This document shows, piece after piece, positions 17,426 to 27,212 of a stretch of DNA of 64,000 nucleotides. Under the pieces are notes generated by a model. That model saw nothing but the letters and a program-made list of their open reading frames with translations. It did no database searches and had not been told where the DNA came from. Numbering within the stretch: position 1 is the stretch's first letter; each line of letters begins with the position of its first letter. The stretch comes from Rhodobacter sp. SGA-6-6 (GTDB taxonomy: Bacteria; Pseudomonadota; Alphaproteobacteria; Rhodobacterales; Rhodobacteraceae): NCBI RefSeq assembly GCF_011043545.1, contig NZ_JAAKGP010000002.1:1-64000 (forward strand). Reading direction: 5' to 3'. The translations under genes and the position numbers were made by a program.

Positions 17426-18871
17426 ATGACCCCCATCATTCATCCCCTTCTCCTCAGCGGTGGCTCCGGAACACGTCTCTGGCCGGTATCGCGCAAGAGC
17501 TTTCCCAAGCAGTTCGGACGGGTGACGGGCGCGCAGAGCCTGTTCCAGGCCGCCGCACTGCGTCTGTGCGGCGAGGGGTTCGCCGCCCCGATTGTCATCA
17601 CCGGCAACGATTTCCGTTTCATCGTGACCGAGCAGCTGGCGGCCTGCGAGATCCAGCCCGCCGCCATCCTGATCGAACCCGAGGGGCGCAATACTGCGCC
17701 GGCCATCCTGGCCTCCGCACTGGTGCTGGCCGCGAAATCCCCTAGCGCGCTGATGCTTGTCACACCCTCCGACCATGTGATCCCCGATGCGGCGGCGTTC
17801 CGGGCCGCCGTGGCTGCGGCCGCGCCCCGCGCCCTGGCAGGTGATCTCATCACTTTCGGCATTATCCCCACGCGGGCTGAAACCGGATATGGCTATCTTG
17901 AAGTCGCAACCGGCGCGGCGGCAGCCGGGGGCGGACCCCTCGCTATCACCCGGTTCGTGGAGAAACCCCAGGCGGCCCACGCCGAAGAGATGGTGGCTTC
18001 GGACACCCACCTGTGGAATGCCGGGATATTTCTCTTTTCTGTCGAGATGCTGATTGCCGCCTTCGAAGAGCATGCGCCCGATGTCCTTGCACCGGTGCGC
18101 GCCGCCGTCGCCGGAGCCAAGCCCGATCTCGGCTTCCTGCGGCTGGATCCCGTGGCATGGAACACGGTGCCCGACATCTCGATCGACTACGCGATCATGG
18201 AGCGGTCGACTAACATTTCGGTCATGCCCTTCTCGGCCGGCTGGTCGGATCTGGGCGGCTGGGATGCGGTCTGGGCGGAGGCAGGACCGGACGGCGCGGG
18301 GAACGTGATCTCGCCGCATGCGATGGCGATCGAATGCGAAGGTTCGCTGCTGCGCTCGGACTCCGAACGGGTCGAGCTGGTCGGGATCGGCCTGACCGAC
18401 ATCGTGGCCGTGGCCACGACCGATGCGGTGCTGGTGGCGCACAAGTCGAAGGCGCAACAGGTCAAGGATGCGGTCGCGGCTCTGAAGTCCCGGGGGCGCA
18501 TCCAGGCCATCCAGTTCCCCACCGATCACCGGCCCTGGGGCATGTTCGAAAGCCTGGTGACCGGGCCGCGTTTCCAGGTGAAGCGCATCGTGGTGAAGCC
18601 CGGGGCGGCCCTCAGCCTGCAATCGCACCACCACCGTTCTGAACACTGGATCGTGGTCGAGGGCACGGCGAAGGTGACCATCGGCACCGAGGAGCGGCTG
18701 GTGACCGAGAACCAGTCGGTTTATGTCCCGCTCGGCGCGATCCATCGCATGGAGAATCCCGGCAAGATGCCGATGGTGCTGATCGAGGTCCAGACGGGGA
18801 CCTATCTGGGCGAGGACGACATCATCCGCTACGAGGATGTCTATTCGCGCGGCCAGGGCGCGAAAGGCTGA
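17426..18871 (+). CDS. manC: Mannose-1-phosphate guanylyltransferase / mannose-6-phosphate isomerase
   Basis: A 481-residue bifunctional enzyme of GDP-mannose synthesis. The nucleotidyltransferase domain starts with LLSGGSGTRLWPVSRKSFPK, the GTP-binding signature, and contains FVEKP and NAGIFLF. The C-terminal cupin domain, with the metal-binding histidines in SLQSHHHRSEHWIVVEGTA, provides the isomerase activity. GDP-mannose is the substrate of gmd and fcl at 20314-22407 for GDP-L-fucose. The ATG at 17426 begins the conserved domain; the longer frame upstream lacks similarity. It is separated by six bases from manB and clearly co-transcribed. Confidence 0.95.
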   Translation: MTPIIHPLLLSGGSGTRLWPVSRKSFPKQFGRVTGAQSLFQAAALRLCGEGFAAPIVITGNDFRFIVTEQLAACEIQPAAILIEPEGRNTAPAILASALVLAAKSPSALMLVTPSDHVIPDAAAFRAAVAAAAPRALAGDLITFGIIPTRAETGYGYLEVATGAAAAGGGPLAITRFVEKPQAAHAEEMVASDTHLWNAGIFLFSVEMLIAAFEEHAPDVLAPVRAAVAGAKPDLGFLRLDPVAWNTVPDISIDYAIMERSTNISVMPFSAGWSDLGGWDAVWAEAGPDGAGNVISPHAMAIECEGSLLRSDSERVELVGIGLTDIVAVATTDAVLVAHKSKAQQVKDAVAALKSRGRIQAIQFPTDHRPWGMFESLVTGPRFQVKRIVVKPGAALSLQSHHHRSEHWIVVEGTAKVTIGTEERLVTENQSVYVPLGAIHRMENPGKMPMVLIEVQTGTYLGEDDIIRYEDVYSRGQGAKG

Positions 18872-18877
18872 AGGCGC

Positions 18878-20281
18878 ATGGCACCGAAATTCGGCACAAG
18901 CGGCCTGCGCGGCCTGGTGACGGAACTGACGCCCGCGCTGATCGGCAGCCATGTGCGGGCCTTCCTGGCGAGTTGCCCTGTCGGTTCCGGCCTTTTCGTC
19001 GCGCGCGATTTGCGCGACAGTTCGGCCGCGATTGCGGCTGCGGTGATCGCCGCCGCCCGAGGCCGGGGCATCCATGTCACCGATTGCGGCGAGGTGCCCA
19101 CGCCGGCGCTTGCATTGGCGGCAATGGCGGCGGGTGCCGGCGCGATCATGGTCACCGGCAGCCATATCCCGGCGGATCGCAACGGGCTGAAATTCTACAC
19201 CCCCGCAGGCGAGATCACCAAGGCCGAGGAGGCGGCGATCCTGGCCGCCGTGGTTACGGAAGCGCAGGTACCGGCGGCTCCACTTCCCAATGAAGGCAGG
19301 CTTACGGTTGCGGCCCCGGGTGCGGCCTTTATCGCCAGATATCTTGACGCCTTCGGCAGAGCGGCCCTTGTCGGGCGCCGCATCGGCGTCTGGTCCCATA
19401 GCGCGGTCGGCCGCGACCTGCTTGGCGAAACGCTGCGGGTCCTCGGAGCCGAAGTGGTCGAGCTTGCGCGTTCCGCCAGTTTCATTCCGGTCGATACCGA
19501 AGCCGTCGATGCCGGGGGGCGGCGGTTCCTGCGCGCCGAGGCGGCCCGGCACGGCCTTGCGGCCATCGTCTCGACCGATGGCGATGGCGACCGGCCGCTC
19601 GTCGTGGACGAGACCGGCGAGGTCATCGGCGGGGATATCCTTGGCCAGATCACCGCGCGGTTCCTGGGCGCCGAGGCCGTGGTGACGCCCGTCTCCTCCA
19701 ACACCGGCGCCGAGGCCCTGGGGCTTCGTGTGATCCGCACGAAGATCGGCTCGCCCTATGTCATCGCCGGGATCGAGGCCGTGCTGGCCGAGCGTCCGGC
19801 GGCCCGCGTCGTCGGCTATGAGGCCAACGGCGGCTTCCTTCTCGGCTTCGCGGCCTCGGGTCCGGCCGGAACGTTGCCGAAACTCATGACCCGCGACAGC
19901 CACCTGCCCATCGTCGCCCCGCTTGTCGCTGCCGGAGCGGCCGGCTTGAAGGCGCTGGTTGCCGGGCAACCGGCGCGGTTTACTGCCGCGGACAGGCTTC
20001 AGGAGATCCCCGTCGAGGCTTCGCTCGCCCTGGTGGCAAGCCTGCGCGACGATGAGGCCGTGTTCGATGCGTTCGTGTCGGCCTTCGGCGGCAGGGCCGT
20101 GGCGCGAGATCTGACCGACGGGCTGCGCCTCACCCTCGATACCGGGCGGATCCTGCATCTGCGCCCGTCCGGGAACGCACCCGAGCTGCGCTTCTACGCC
20201 GAGGCCGAAACACCGGAAGCCGCGGCTGAAATGTTGGAGACGGGGCTGGCCGCCCTGCGGGAACGCCTCGCCTCGGTTTGA
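18878..20281 (+). CDS. manB: Phosphomannomutase
   Basis: A 467-residue alpha-D-phosphohexomutase converting mannose-6-phosphate to mannose-1-phosphate for ManC. It begins with KFGTSGLRGLV, the family opening. The phosphoserine loop is VTGSHIPADRNG with Ser95, and the magnesium-binding loop DGDGDRPL is near residue 235. The sugar-binding GYEANGGFL and the phosphate-binding RPSGNAPELR near the end are all present. It lies six bases after manC. The pair converges with the big minus-strand operon, whose last gene ends 33 bases away. Confidence 0.93.
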   Translation: MAPKFGTSGLRGLVTELTPALIGSHVRAFLASCPVGSGLFVARDLRDSSAAIAAAVIAAARGRGIHVTDCGEVPTPALALAAMAAGAGAIMVTGSHIPADRNGLKFYTPAGEITKAEEAAILAAVVTEAQVPAAPLPNEGRLTVAAPGAAFIARYLDAFGRAALVGRRIGVWSHSAVGRDLLGETLRVLGAEVVELARSASFIPVDTEAVDAGGRRFLRAEAARHGLAAIVSTDGDGDRPLVVDETGEVIGGDILGQITARFLGAEAVVTPVSSNTGAEALGLRVIRTKIGSPYVIAGIEAVLAERPAARVVGYEANGGFLLGFAASGPAGTLPKLMTRDSHLPIVAPLVAAGAAGLKALVAGQPARFTAADRLQEIPVEASLALVASLRDDEAVFDAFVSAFGGRAVARDLTDGLRLTLDTGRILHLRPSGNAPELRFYAEAETPEAAAEMLETGLAALRERLASV

Positions 20282-20313
20282 GGGCGGGGCACCCCTCGCA
20301 GCAGGGCGTAGCG

Positions 20314-21288
20314 TCAGAGACGCAGGTTTCCGGCATTGGCCAAGAACCAGCGATAGGTTTCCGCCAGCCCTTGCTCCAGCGGGATCGAGGCCCGCCAACC
20401 CATGCCGTCCAGTCGGCTGACATCCATCAGCTTGCGCAGGGTGCCATCTGGCTTGCTCGGATCGGTCGCGATCCATCCCTTGTAGCCGGTCACATCCGCC
20501 ACCATCCGCGCCAGTTCGAGGATGGAGATATCCTCGCCACAGCCCACGTTGATATGGCTGAGCATCGGTTGGGTATGTGCCTCATAGGTCTCGCGCGGCA
20601 GGTCCAGCACGAAAAGGCTGGCGGCCGCCATGTCGTCGATATGCAGGAATTCGCGGCGTGGCCTGCCCGTGCCCCAGATCGTGACTTCTTCGCGCCCGTC
20701 GCGTGCGGCCTCGTGGAAGCGACGGATCAGCGCGGGAAGGACATGACTGTTCTCCGGGTGGAAATTGTCCCCCGGGCCATAGAGGTTCGTCGGCATGACA
20801 CTGCGGTAATCGGTGCCGTGCTGGCGATTGTAGCTCTCGCAGAGCTTGATCCCGGCGATCTTGGCAACCGCATAGGGCTCGTTCGTCGGTTCCAGAATGC
20901 CGGTCAGCAGCGCATCCTCGCGCATCGGCTGCGGCACCGCGCGGGGATAGATGCAGGACGAGCCGAGCTGAAGCAGCCGCCGGACACCCGCGGCGAAGGC
21001 CTGATGGATGACATTGCATTCGATCATCAGGTTTTCGTAGATGAAATCGGCCGGATAGGTGTTGTTGGCATGGATGCCGCCGACCTTGGCTGCCGCCAGG
21101 ATCACCACATCGGGCCGCTCTGCCTGCATGAACGCGCGCACCGCGGCCTGGTCGGTCAGATCGAGTTCGGCATGGGTGCGGGTCAGAAGCCGCAGATCCT
21201 CGCCGCCCTCGCGGCGCGCTTCCAACCGGCGCAGGATGGCCGAACCCACCATCCCGCGATGCCCGGCAACATAGACCGTCGTCACCAT
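20314..21288 (-). CDS. fcl: GDP-L-fucose synthase
   Basis: A 324-residue extended SDR that epimerises and reduces GDP-4-keto-6-deoxy-mannose to GDP-L-fucose with [23 protein letters not shown] is the cofactor loop. The GSSCIYPR segment holds the catalytic serine and cysteine region, and YAVAKIAG has the Tyr-Lys pair. [20 protein letters not shown] is a family hallmark. It follows gmd with a three-base gap and is the last gene of the polysaccharide operon. Confidence 0.95.
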   Translation of the reverse strand: MVTTVYVAGHRGMVGSAILRRLEARREGGEDLRLLTRTHAELDLTDQAAVRAFMQAERPDVVILAAAKVGGIHANNTYPADFIYENLMIECNVIHQAFAAGVRRLLQLGSSCIYPRAVPQPMREDALLTGILEPTNEPYAVAKIAGIKLCESYNRQHGTDYRSVMPTNLYGPGDNFHPENSHVLPALIRRFHEAARDGREEVTIWGTGRPRREFLHIDDMAAASLFVLDLPRETYEAHTQPMLSHINVGCGEDISILELARMVADVTGYKGWIATDPSKPDGTLRKLMDVSRLDGMGWRASIPLEQGLAETYRWFLANAGNLRL

Positions 21289-21291
21289 CCC

Positions 21292-22407
<1,116 letters not shown>

Positions 22408-22437
22408 CGTCAAATCCTATCGTCCTGCGTGACCATG

Positions 22438-23181
22438 TCACGCACCCAGTTGTTTCAGCTTTTTCGCCAGGTTGAGGAACAGCGCCATGTCGATCATGCC
22501 GCTGCCGAGGCGATTGCGGCGGATGGCGAGCATTTCCCGCGCGTTGTTGACCACGGAACGCAGACCCCCGGTGCTCTCGCCGCCCAGACGCATGTCCACC
22601 AGCACCTCGTTGATGATCGCATGCGAGAAGCCCTCGATCTCCAGCGCGCGCATCAGCCAGTCGTAGTCGCTGGCGCTGCGATAATCGGTGCTGAATTTCC
22701 CCACCCGATCGAGCACCCGCCGGCGCGCATAGGTAGTCGGATGCGGCAGCGTGTAGCCCCTTGCATAGGCGCCTTTCCTGTGCACCACGGGAACCCATCT
22801 GCGGACCGGCGGGCTTCCATCGTGTTCCCGCACGAAATGCAACACCCCGGAAACCAGATCGGCGGTTTCGAGCGCGGCCGCGATCAGGCCCAGACTGTCC
22901 TTGCGCGCATATCGGTCATCCGAATTGAGGCAGCCGAAGGCATCACCCGAAACGCGGGCGAGGCCCTTGTTCATGGCATCGTAGATGCCCTTGTCGGGTT
23001 CGCTGTGCAGCGTGATGAGCGGGCTGCCGAAGCCGCGGACGATCTCGCATGTCGCATCCCGGGAGGCCCCGTCGACGACGATCAGCTCCTTGTCCGGGTG
23101 ATCCTGTTCAAGAAAGGACCCGATCGCCGTGGCGATGGTCGCCTGCGAATTCCACGCAGCCATGACGACGGAGATTTTCAT
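22438..23181 (-). CDS. Family 2 glycosyltransferase
   Basis: A 247-residue GT-A fold enzyme that adds one sugar to the lipid-linked repeat unit at the cytosolic face. It opens with MKISVVMAAWNSQATIATAI, then ELIVVDGASRDAT, SEPDKGIYDAMNKGL and GCLNSDDRYA, the last holding the metal-binding acidic motif. It resembles the WcaE-like subgroup. The donor cannot be told from sequence; being next to gmd-fcl makes fucose a possibility only. Its ATG overlaps the stop of the polymerase gene by four bases. Confidence 0.87.
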   Translation of the reverse strand: MKISVVMAAWNSQATIATAIGSFLEQDHPDKELIVVDGASRDATCEIVRGFGSPLITLHSEPDKGIYDAMNKGLARVSGDAFGCLNSDDRYARKDSLGLIAAALETADLVSGVLHFVREHDGSPPVRRWVPVVHRKGAYARGYTLPHPTTYARRRVLDRVGKFSTDYRSASDYDWLMRALEIEGFSHAIINEVLVDMRLGGESTGGLRSVVNNAREMLAIRRNRLGSGMIDMALFLNLAKKLKQLGA

Positions 23182-24437
23182 GCGCGAGTTATCCTGTCCT
23201 TGTATTCGGCACGGTGCATACCATTTTGAAGGAAGGCCGGACGCCGACCGCCATTTCTACTCATCGCCGTCATCAAGGCGAATGCAACTATGAAAGTCGC
23301 GGCAGGGACGATCATGTATTGCAAGAAAAAGTAATTGATCCGGGATATCTGAAGGAAACCCGGAAAGCTCACAAGATAGATGAGCGTATAAAGATTGATC
23401 CCCCGCTTGGCGGCAATCACGCCTGCCTTGCTGACAAGGCCAGCCATATATCCCCACAGAAGCGCAAAGATCTGCGCCCCTAGAAAACCGAACTGCCAAT
23501 AGTAATACCCGAGGATATTCATCGTGTTCAGGAAGCGGGGTGGCCTGTAGGTGTCGCCAAATCTGGCAAACATGGTTCCATAGAGGAAGTTATCACTCGG
23601 CGAGCTGCTGTAGGTGGCAATAATCAGCGAGTTATTGAACTCGCCTGCAAGATACTTCTCAACAAATTCCTGTAACAGGTAATACTGCACCTCGGGCGCG
23701 AAGAGAGGCAGGTCGTTGGTGGAAGAATACAACACGCCCGTGCGGATTAGCGAGTTTCCCCATATTACAAGGAAGGTTGGTATGGCGATAATCAAAACTT
23801 TCCGGATTCCGAAACGCCTGACGCCGTAGATTGTATTCGTTGCAACCAATATCAGAATTGCGGTCATTATGTGCGTCCGCGACATCATCATTATGCCATA
23901 GAATACAACCGAAACAAACAGTATGACAGTGCAGATCAACAATTGGCGTGAGTAACGAAAATTTAGGGCCGCTACGTAAATCGCAAAGGCCGGGATCCAG
24001 AGCACGACCAGTGTAGGAACGCCGAAGGAGGTCTCCCGCAGATCGCTCGCCTGACGGTTGATACCTGCCGGTTCAAGAATTTGAGCAAGGCTTGCAGGGT
24101 TGGACAGCACCGGAAGTAGCTGGATTACCATCGCCAGGAATGATACCGCATGCAGGAATATTGCGATATTGCGCGCCGATCTCCAGCCCATGTAATTCCG
24201 CGCAACCAGTTTCGGCTTTCCAAAATAGCCAAGCACGAGCCCCAGCACCATCCACACGAAAATCAGAAATAGCGTGAGAAATGCGAACGGGTTATATTCG
24301 CGCGGCTCGCCGTCGATCATCGTGGGGCTGTCCGGAAAGGCTATCAGCCAGAAACAAAACTGGAACAGGAGAACTCCGGCAATCCAGATTACCGGAGAGG
24401 CAAGGAAAAATTCTCTTCGCCCGATGGCTTGCTCCAT
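23178..24437 (-). CDS. Putative repeat-unit polymerase (Wzy type)
   Basis: A 419-residue polytopic membrane protein with about ten hydrophobic helices and a large periplasmic-type loop between them, the layout of O-antigen/EPS polymerases that join lipid-linked repeats in the periplasm. No short motif proves it; the call rests on topology and on the position between glycosyltransferases in a cluster that has wzx and wzc but no other polymerase candidate. AAGGAGGGAG lies just upstream of the ATG at 24437, which decides the start against 24479. Base composition is clearly lower in GC than gmd, fcl or wbp genes, as usual for wzy. Confidence 0.75.
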   Translation of the reverse strand: MEQAIGRREFFLASPVIWIAGVLLFQFCFWLIAFPDSPTMIDGEPREYNPFAFLTLFLIFVWMVLGLVLGYFGKPKLVARNYMGWRSARNIAIFLHAVSFLAMVIQLLPVLSNPASLAQILEPAGINRQASDLRETSFGVPTLVVLWIPAFAIYVAALNFRYSRQLLICTVILFVSVVFYGIMMMSRTHIMTAILILVATNTIYGVRRFGIRKVLIIAIPTFLVIWGNSLIRTGVLYSSTNDLPLFAPEVQYYLLQEFVEKYLAGEFNNSLIIATYSSSPSDNFLYGTMFARFGDTYRPPRFLNTMNILGYYYWQFGFLGAQIFALLWGYMAGLVSKAGVIAAKRGINLYTLIYLVSFPGFLQISRINYFFLQYMIVPAATFIVAFALMTAMSRNGGRRPAFLQNGMHRAEYKDRITRA

Positions 24438-24480
24438 AATCTCCCTCCTTCTCCCTTGCTTGGCCGAAACCATGTCCATT

Positions 24481-25524
24481 TCAAATATCTACAATAGATC
24501 TGTATATTCGAAGCGTATTCCGATAAGTTGCCTCCCAAGAGAACTGCGTGGACCATTCGATTCCATCTGCAATCCTACGCACGCGCTCGGCCTCCTCTTC
24601 CAGACGACCGATTTGCGCAAGGAGCTCTTCCTCATCCGCCGTTGCCGCAAGAAGGGCCGCAGAGCCACCGACTTCTGGAATGGACGACGTTCCGACAGCG
24701 ACAACAGGGCAGCCCGCCCGCATTGCTTCAAGGACGGGAATCCCGAATCCTTCGTAGGATGAAGGATATAGCAGGCAATGCGCTTGATTGTAGAGAAGAT
24801 TCAATTGTTCCGACGACGCAAACCCAACATGTCTGAACCGCTCCGGCAGAAGTCTGCCTACAAGGAGCCGTTCCTCCGGCGTCAATGCCCCTCCCCCGGC
24901 GGCCAGGAGATCGAAGCCGGGCAAGCGAGCGGCGATCCGCACGGCGAGTTCGAAGTTCTTGTAGCCTCCGCGCGCGCCCACGAAAAGCACGAAGGGTTTT
25001 TCTCCCCCCCGCCCAAATTCGGTCCTGTCCAGCGGATAGTAGTGATCGCTGACGCCGTTGTGCACGACATGAACCTTTCCCGGGTCGCAGGCTGGAACAA
25101 GTTCCAGCAGATCGGTGCGCGTTGCCTCGGAAACGCAAATGACCGCATCGGCATGCAGGATGGACCTGCGCTTCTGACAGCTATGGACCAGCGTCCGCAA
25201 TCCACCCAACTTCCGCTCATAGGTGAAGTCATGGACGGTCGTCACCGTCGGCTGCTTCCTATTCCGAGGCAGCCGATAATACGTGGAGTGAAAAAGTTCT
25301 GCCTCCGGGATCGTTCTGGATGACCGATACCGTTCGAAGCGTCTTGGTGCGACCTCAGCCATGAAGGGGGACAATTCGCGCGCGCCGAAGGCAAGGCTTA
25401 TGCCATAGTAATCGAAGGAGAATTTAATCCCGTCCCGCACAAGACGACTGAGCAGTTCTTCGAAACAGACGCTGATGCCGCCCGAGCGCTGTAATGCGGT
25501 GATTATGCCATCGTAGTGGATCAT
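24481..25524 (-). CDS. Family 4 glycosyltransferase
   Basis: A 347-residue GT-B enzyme. The N-terminal acceptor domain has the glycine pair SGGISVCFEEL. The C-terminal donor domain begins at PFVLFVGARGGYKNFELAVR and has the retaining-GT4 signature YPSSYEGFGIPVLEAMRAGC with the E-x7-E pair. It adds a sugar to the growing repeat unit; the donor is unknown. Its start overlaps the stop of the upstream GT gene (ATGA), showing translational coupling. Confidence 0.9.
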   Translation of the reverse strand: MIHYDGIITALQRSGGISVCFEELLSRLVRDGIKFSFDYYGISLAFGARELSPFMAEVAPRRFERYRSSRTIPEAELFHSTYYRLPRNRKQPTVTTVHDFTYERKLGGLRTLVHSCQKRRSILHADAVICVSEATRTDLLELVPACDPGKVHVVHNGVSDHYYPLDRTEFGRGGEKPFVLFVGARGGYKNFELAVRIAARLPGFDLLAAGGGALTPEERLLVGRLLPERFRHVGFASSEQLNLLYNQAHCLLYPSSYEGFGIPVLEAMRAGCPVVAVGTSSIPEVGGSAALLAATADEEELLAQIGRLEEEAERVRRIADGIEWSTQFSWEATYRNTLRIYRSIVDI

Positions 25525-26636
25525 GGATCGGAATTTCCCATGTCCCTCAGCAGGTCGTCGACGAGATTGTCCCAGCTCCTGACCTGTCCCCCCCTCTTGG
25601 GATCCTTTCCGGATCGCAGTGCTGCCTCAAAAGCGGCGATTGCCTCCTGCGCATCACCGTTCCTGTAGAAATGCCGATCCCCGACTATCTGGCTCCGCTC
25701 TCCGTTGACAACGACCGGAAGACCGCAAAATCTATATTGCTGCATCTTGTTGCTTTCTTCAAAGCCCGCCACGGTCAGGATGTTCAACCCAATATCCGCA
25801 TGCACGACGAAGGGAATGGTCCTTTCGTAGGGAACCTCACCGTAGTAGGTCACGTTGTCTTGGTTCGTCTTGTGTTCGAAGGGGCCGATGATGTGGAAAT
25901 GCACTTGCGGAAATTGCGCGGCAAGCCTTGCGAGCACATTCTGGTCCAGCAGGTTGTTACCCGAGAAGATGGCGTTGGTTCCGCCCCGTTCATATGGGTT
26001 TGCCAGATCGCGCTCATAGAGCCGGGTCGGAATGCCGTGCAATTGCACCTTCGTTCCATGGTAGTGACCAAAGCGTGGCAACAGGACCGGCCCCGGCAAA
26101 CTGACCAGATCGAAAAGATGAAGTGCCGCGATCTCTGCGTCAATGGCCGCGGGATGAGTGTTGCGCGTGGCGAGGTCGTCAGATACGCGATAGACGAAGC
26201 GCGCTTGTGGTGCGCACCTGCGCAGAGCTGCCGCGAGCATGATCTCATAGGTCGACTCCATCACCACCAGCGTGCTTTCGGCAACCATCTTCTTTAATGC
26301 ACGACTTGCCGCGAAGCGATAAAGCGAGGCGGCGGGATAGGTAATCCGGTTGAGCAGTTCCGAGGGAAGACCTGCGGGCCGGAGGATCGGCCAGTTCACG
26401 AGAAGCGTCAGTCTTTCCGAATGCGTGACAGGTCTGTTACGAAGGTTCATTCCGATGAAATTTCTCCGATAATCGGACTTCAAGTGATCATACATCGAAT
26501 AGCCGGTCACAAAATTCACGTGCCAGCCGCGGCGAAGCAGCGAATCCGCTATCCAGTGGAATCCGGCCCGGCGGCTGGATTGCCATACATGCGAAGTCAC
26601 CAGCGTTGCCGTCTGAATCTTGGGGTCCGTAGTCAC
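25521..26636 (-). CDS. Glycosyltransferase resembling GumK (GT70-like)
   Basis: A 371-residue GT-B enzyme. SSRRAGFHWIADSLLRRGW, VVMESTYEIMLAAALRRC and ARFVYRVSDDLATRNTHP match the architecture of GumK, the glucuronosyltransferase of xanthan synthesis, including the acidic VSDDL motif. The C-terminal part has IFSGNNLLDQNVLA and GLNILTVAGFEESNKMQQY. With ugd making UDP-glucuronate in the same locus, transfer of GlcA is a reasonable inference, though UDP-GlcNAc3NAcA is another acidic donor available here. The GTG at 26636 overlaps the previous stop (GTGA). Confidence 0.78.
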   Translation of the reverse strand: MTTDPKIQTATLVTSHVWQSSRRAGFHWIADSLLRRGWHVNFVTGYSMYDHLKSDYRRNFIGMNLRNRPVTHSERLTLLVNWPILRPAGLPSELLNRITYPAASLYRFAASRALKKMVAESTLVVMESTYEIMLAAALRRCAPQARFVYRVSDDLATRNTHPAAIDAEIAALHLFDLVSLPGPVLLPRFGHYHGTKVQLHGIPTRLYERDLANPYERGGTNAIFSGNNLLDQNVLARLAAQFPQVHFHIIGPFEHKTNQDNVTYYGEVPYERTIPFVVHADIGLNILTVAGFEESNKMQQYRFCGLPVVVNGERSQIVGDRHFYRNGDAQEAIAAFEAALRSGKDPKRGGQVRSWDNLVDDLLRDMGNSDP

Positions 26637-27211
26637 AGGATCTTTCCCGGCTTCTTTTGATCTTCGGTTTTTTTGCGGATTTCGACAGCAGGGATGCCAC
26701 CTAGAATACAATTTCCTTCCGGAAATGAGCGCGTCACTACCGCACCTGCAGCGACGGTGGTTCCTTGTCCAAGACGAACACCCGGTAGAATCACTACCCC
26801 AAAGCCGATCCAGCAGTTATCTTCGATGATAATCTCTTCGCCTGCAGCATGCTTTGAGGGATCCGTTAGATCGTGATTCGCCGTGATTAATGCGGTATTC
26901 TGAGCAATAAAGACGTTTCGGCCCAGCGTGATTTTTGCCGCAAAGTTTTGGTAGTAGATACCATTTCCTTGGAAATTATGCAGATCGTCAACATGAAAAT
27001 CTATATTCTTCGGATTTGATATGTTGCACCCGTAGGCTGCGGGGAATGGCAAAGGGGGGGCAAGTCGCAGAACGTTCCGATGAAATATCGCTTTGGCGGC
27101 CCAGACGTAGCCGGACTTATATTCATGAAAATACTTCCCGCTCAGATACTTCTTATCAAAGAAGATACCGAGTATTCCTTTTGCGATGTAAGCGACAATT
27201 GGCATAACCAT
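26633..27211 (-). CDS. Left-handed beta-helix acyltransferase (WcaF/LacA-like)
   Basis: A 192-residue hexapeptide-repeat transferase. Coils are visible from about residue 85 onward (AAKITLGRNVFIAQNTALIT, then EDNCWIGFGVVILPGVRLGQ, then GTTVAAGAVV), with the NHD motif in ITANHDLTDP that carries the catalytic histidine of this class. It probably O-acetylates a sugar of the repeat unit using acetyl-CoA. The first 80 residues are less typical. It starts two bases after the wzx stop codon. Confidence 0.82.
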   Translation of the reverse strand: MVMPIVAYIAKGILGIFFDKKYLSGKYFHEYKSGYVWAAKAIFHRNVLRLAPPLPFPAAYGCNISNPKNIDFHVDDLHNFQGNGIYYQNFAAKITLGRNVFIAQNTALITANHDLTDPSKHAAGEEIIIEDNCWIGFGVVILPGVRLGQGTTVAAGAVVTRSFPEGNCILGGIPAVEIRKKTEDQKKPGKIL

Positions 27212-27212
27212 A

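Noticed and set aside
16970-20476. 1168-codon open frame on the minus strand
   Set aside because: It is the antisense of manC and manB; its composition is that of a GC-rich shadow frame and it has no recognisable domain.
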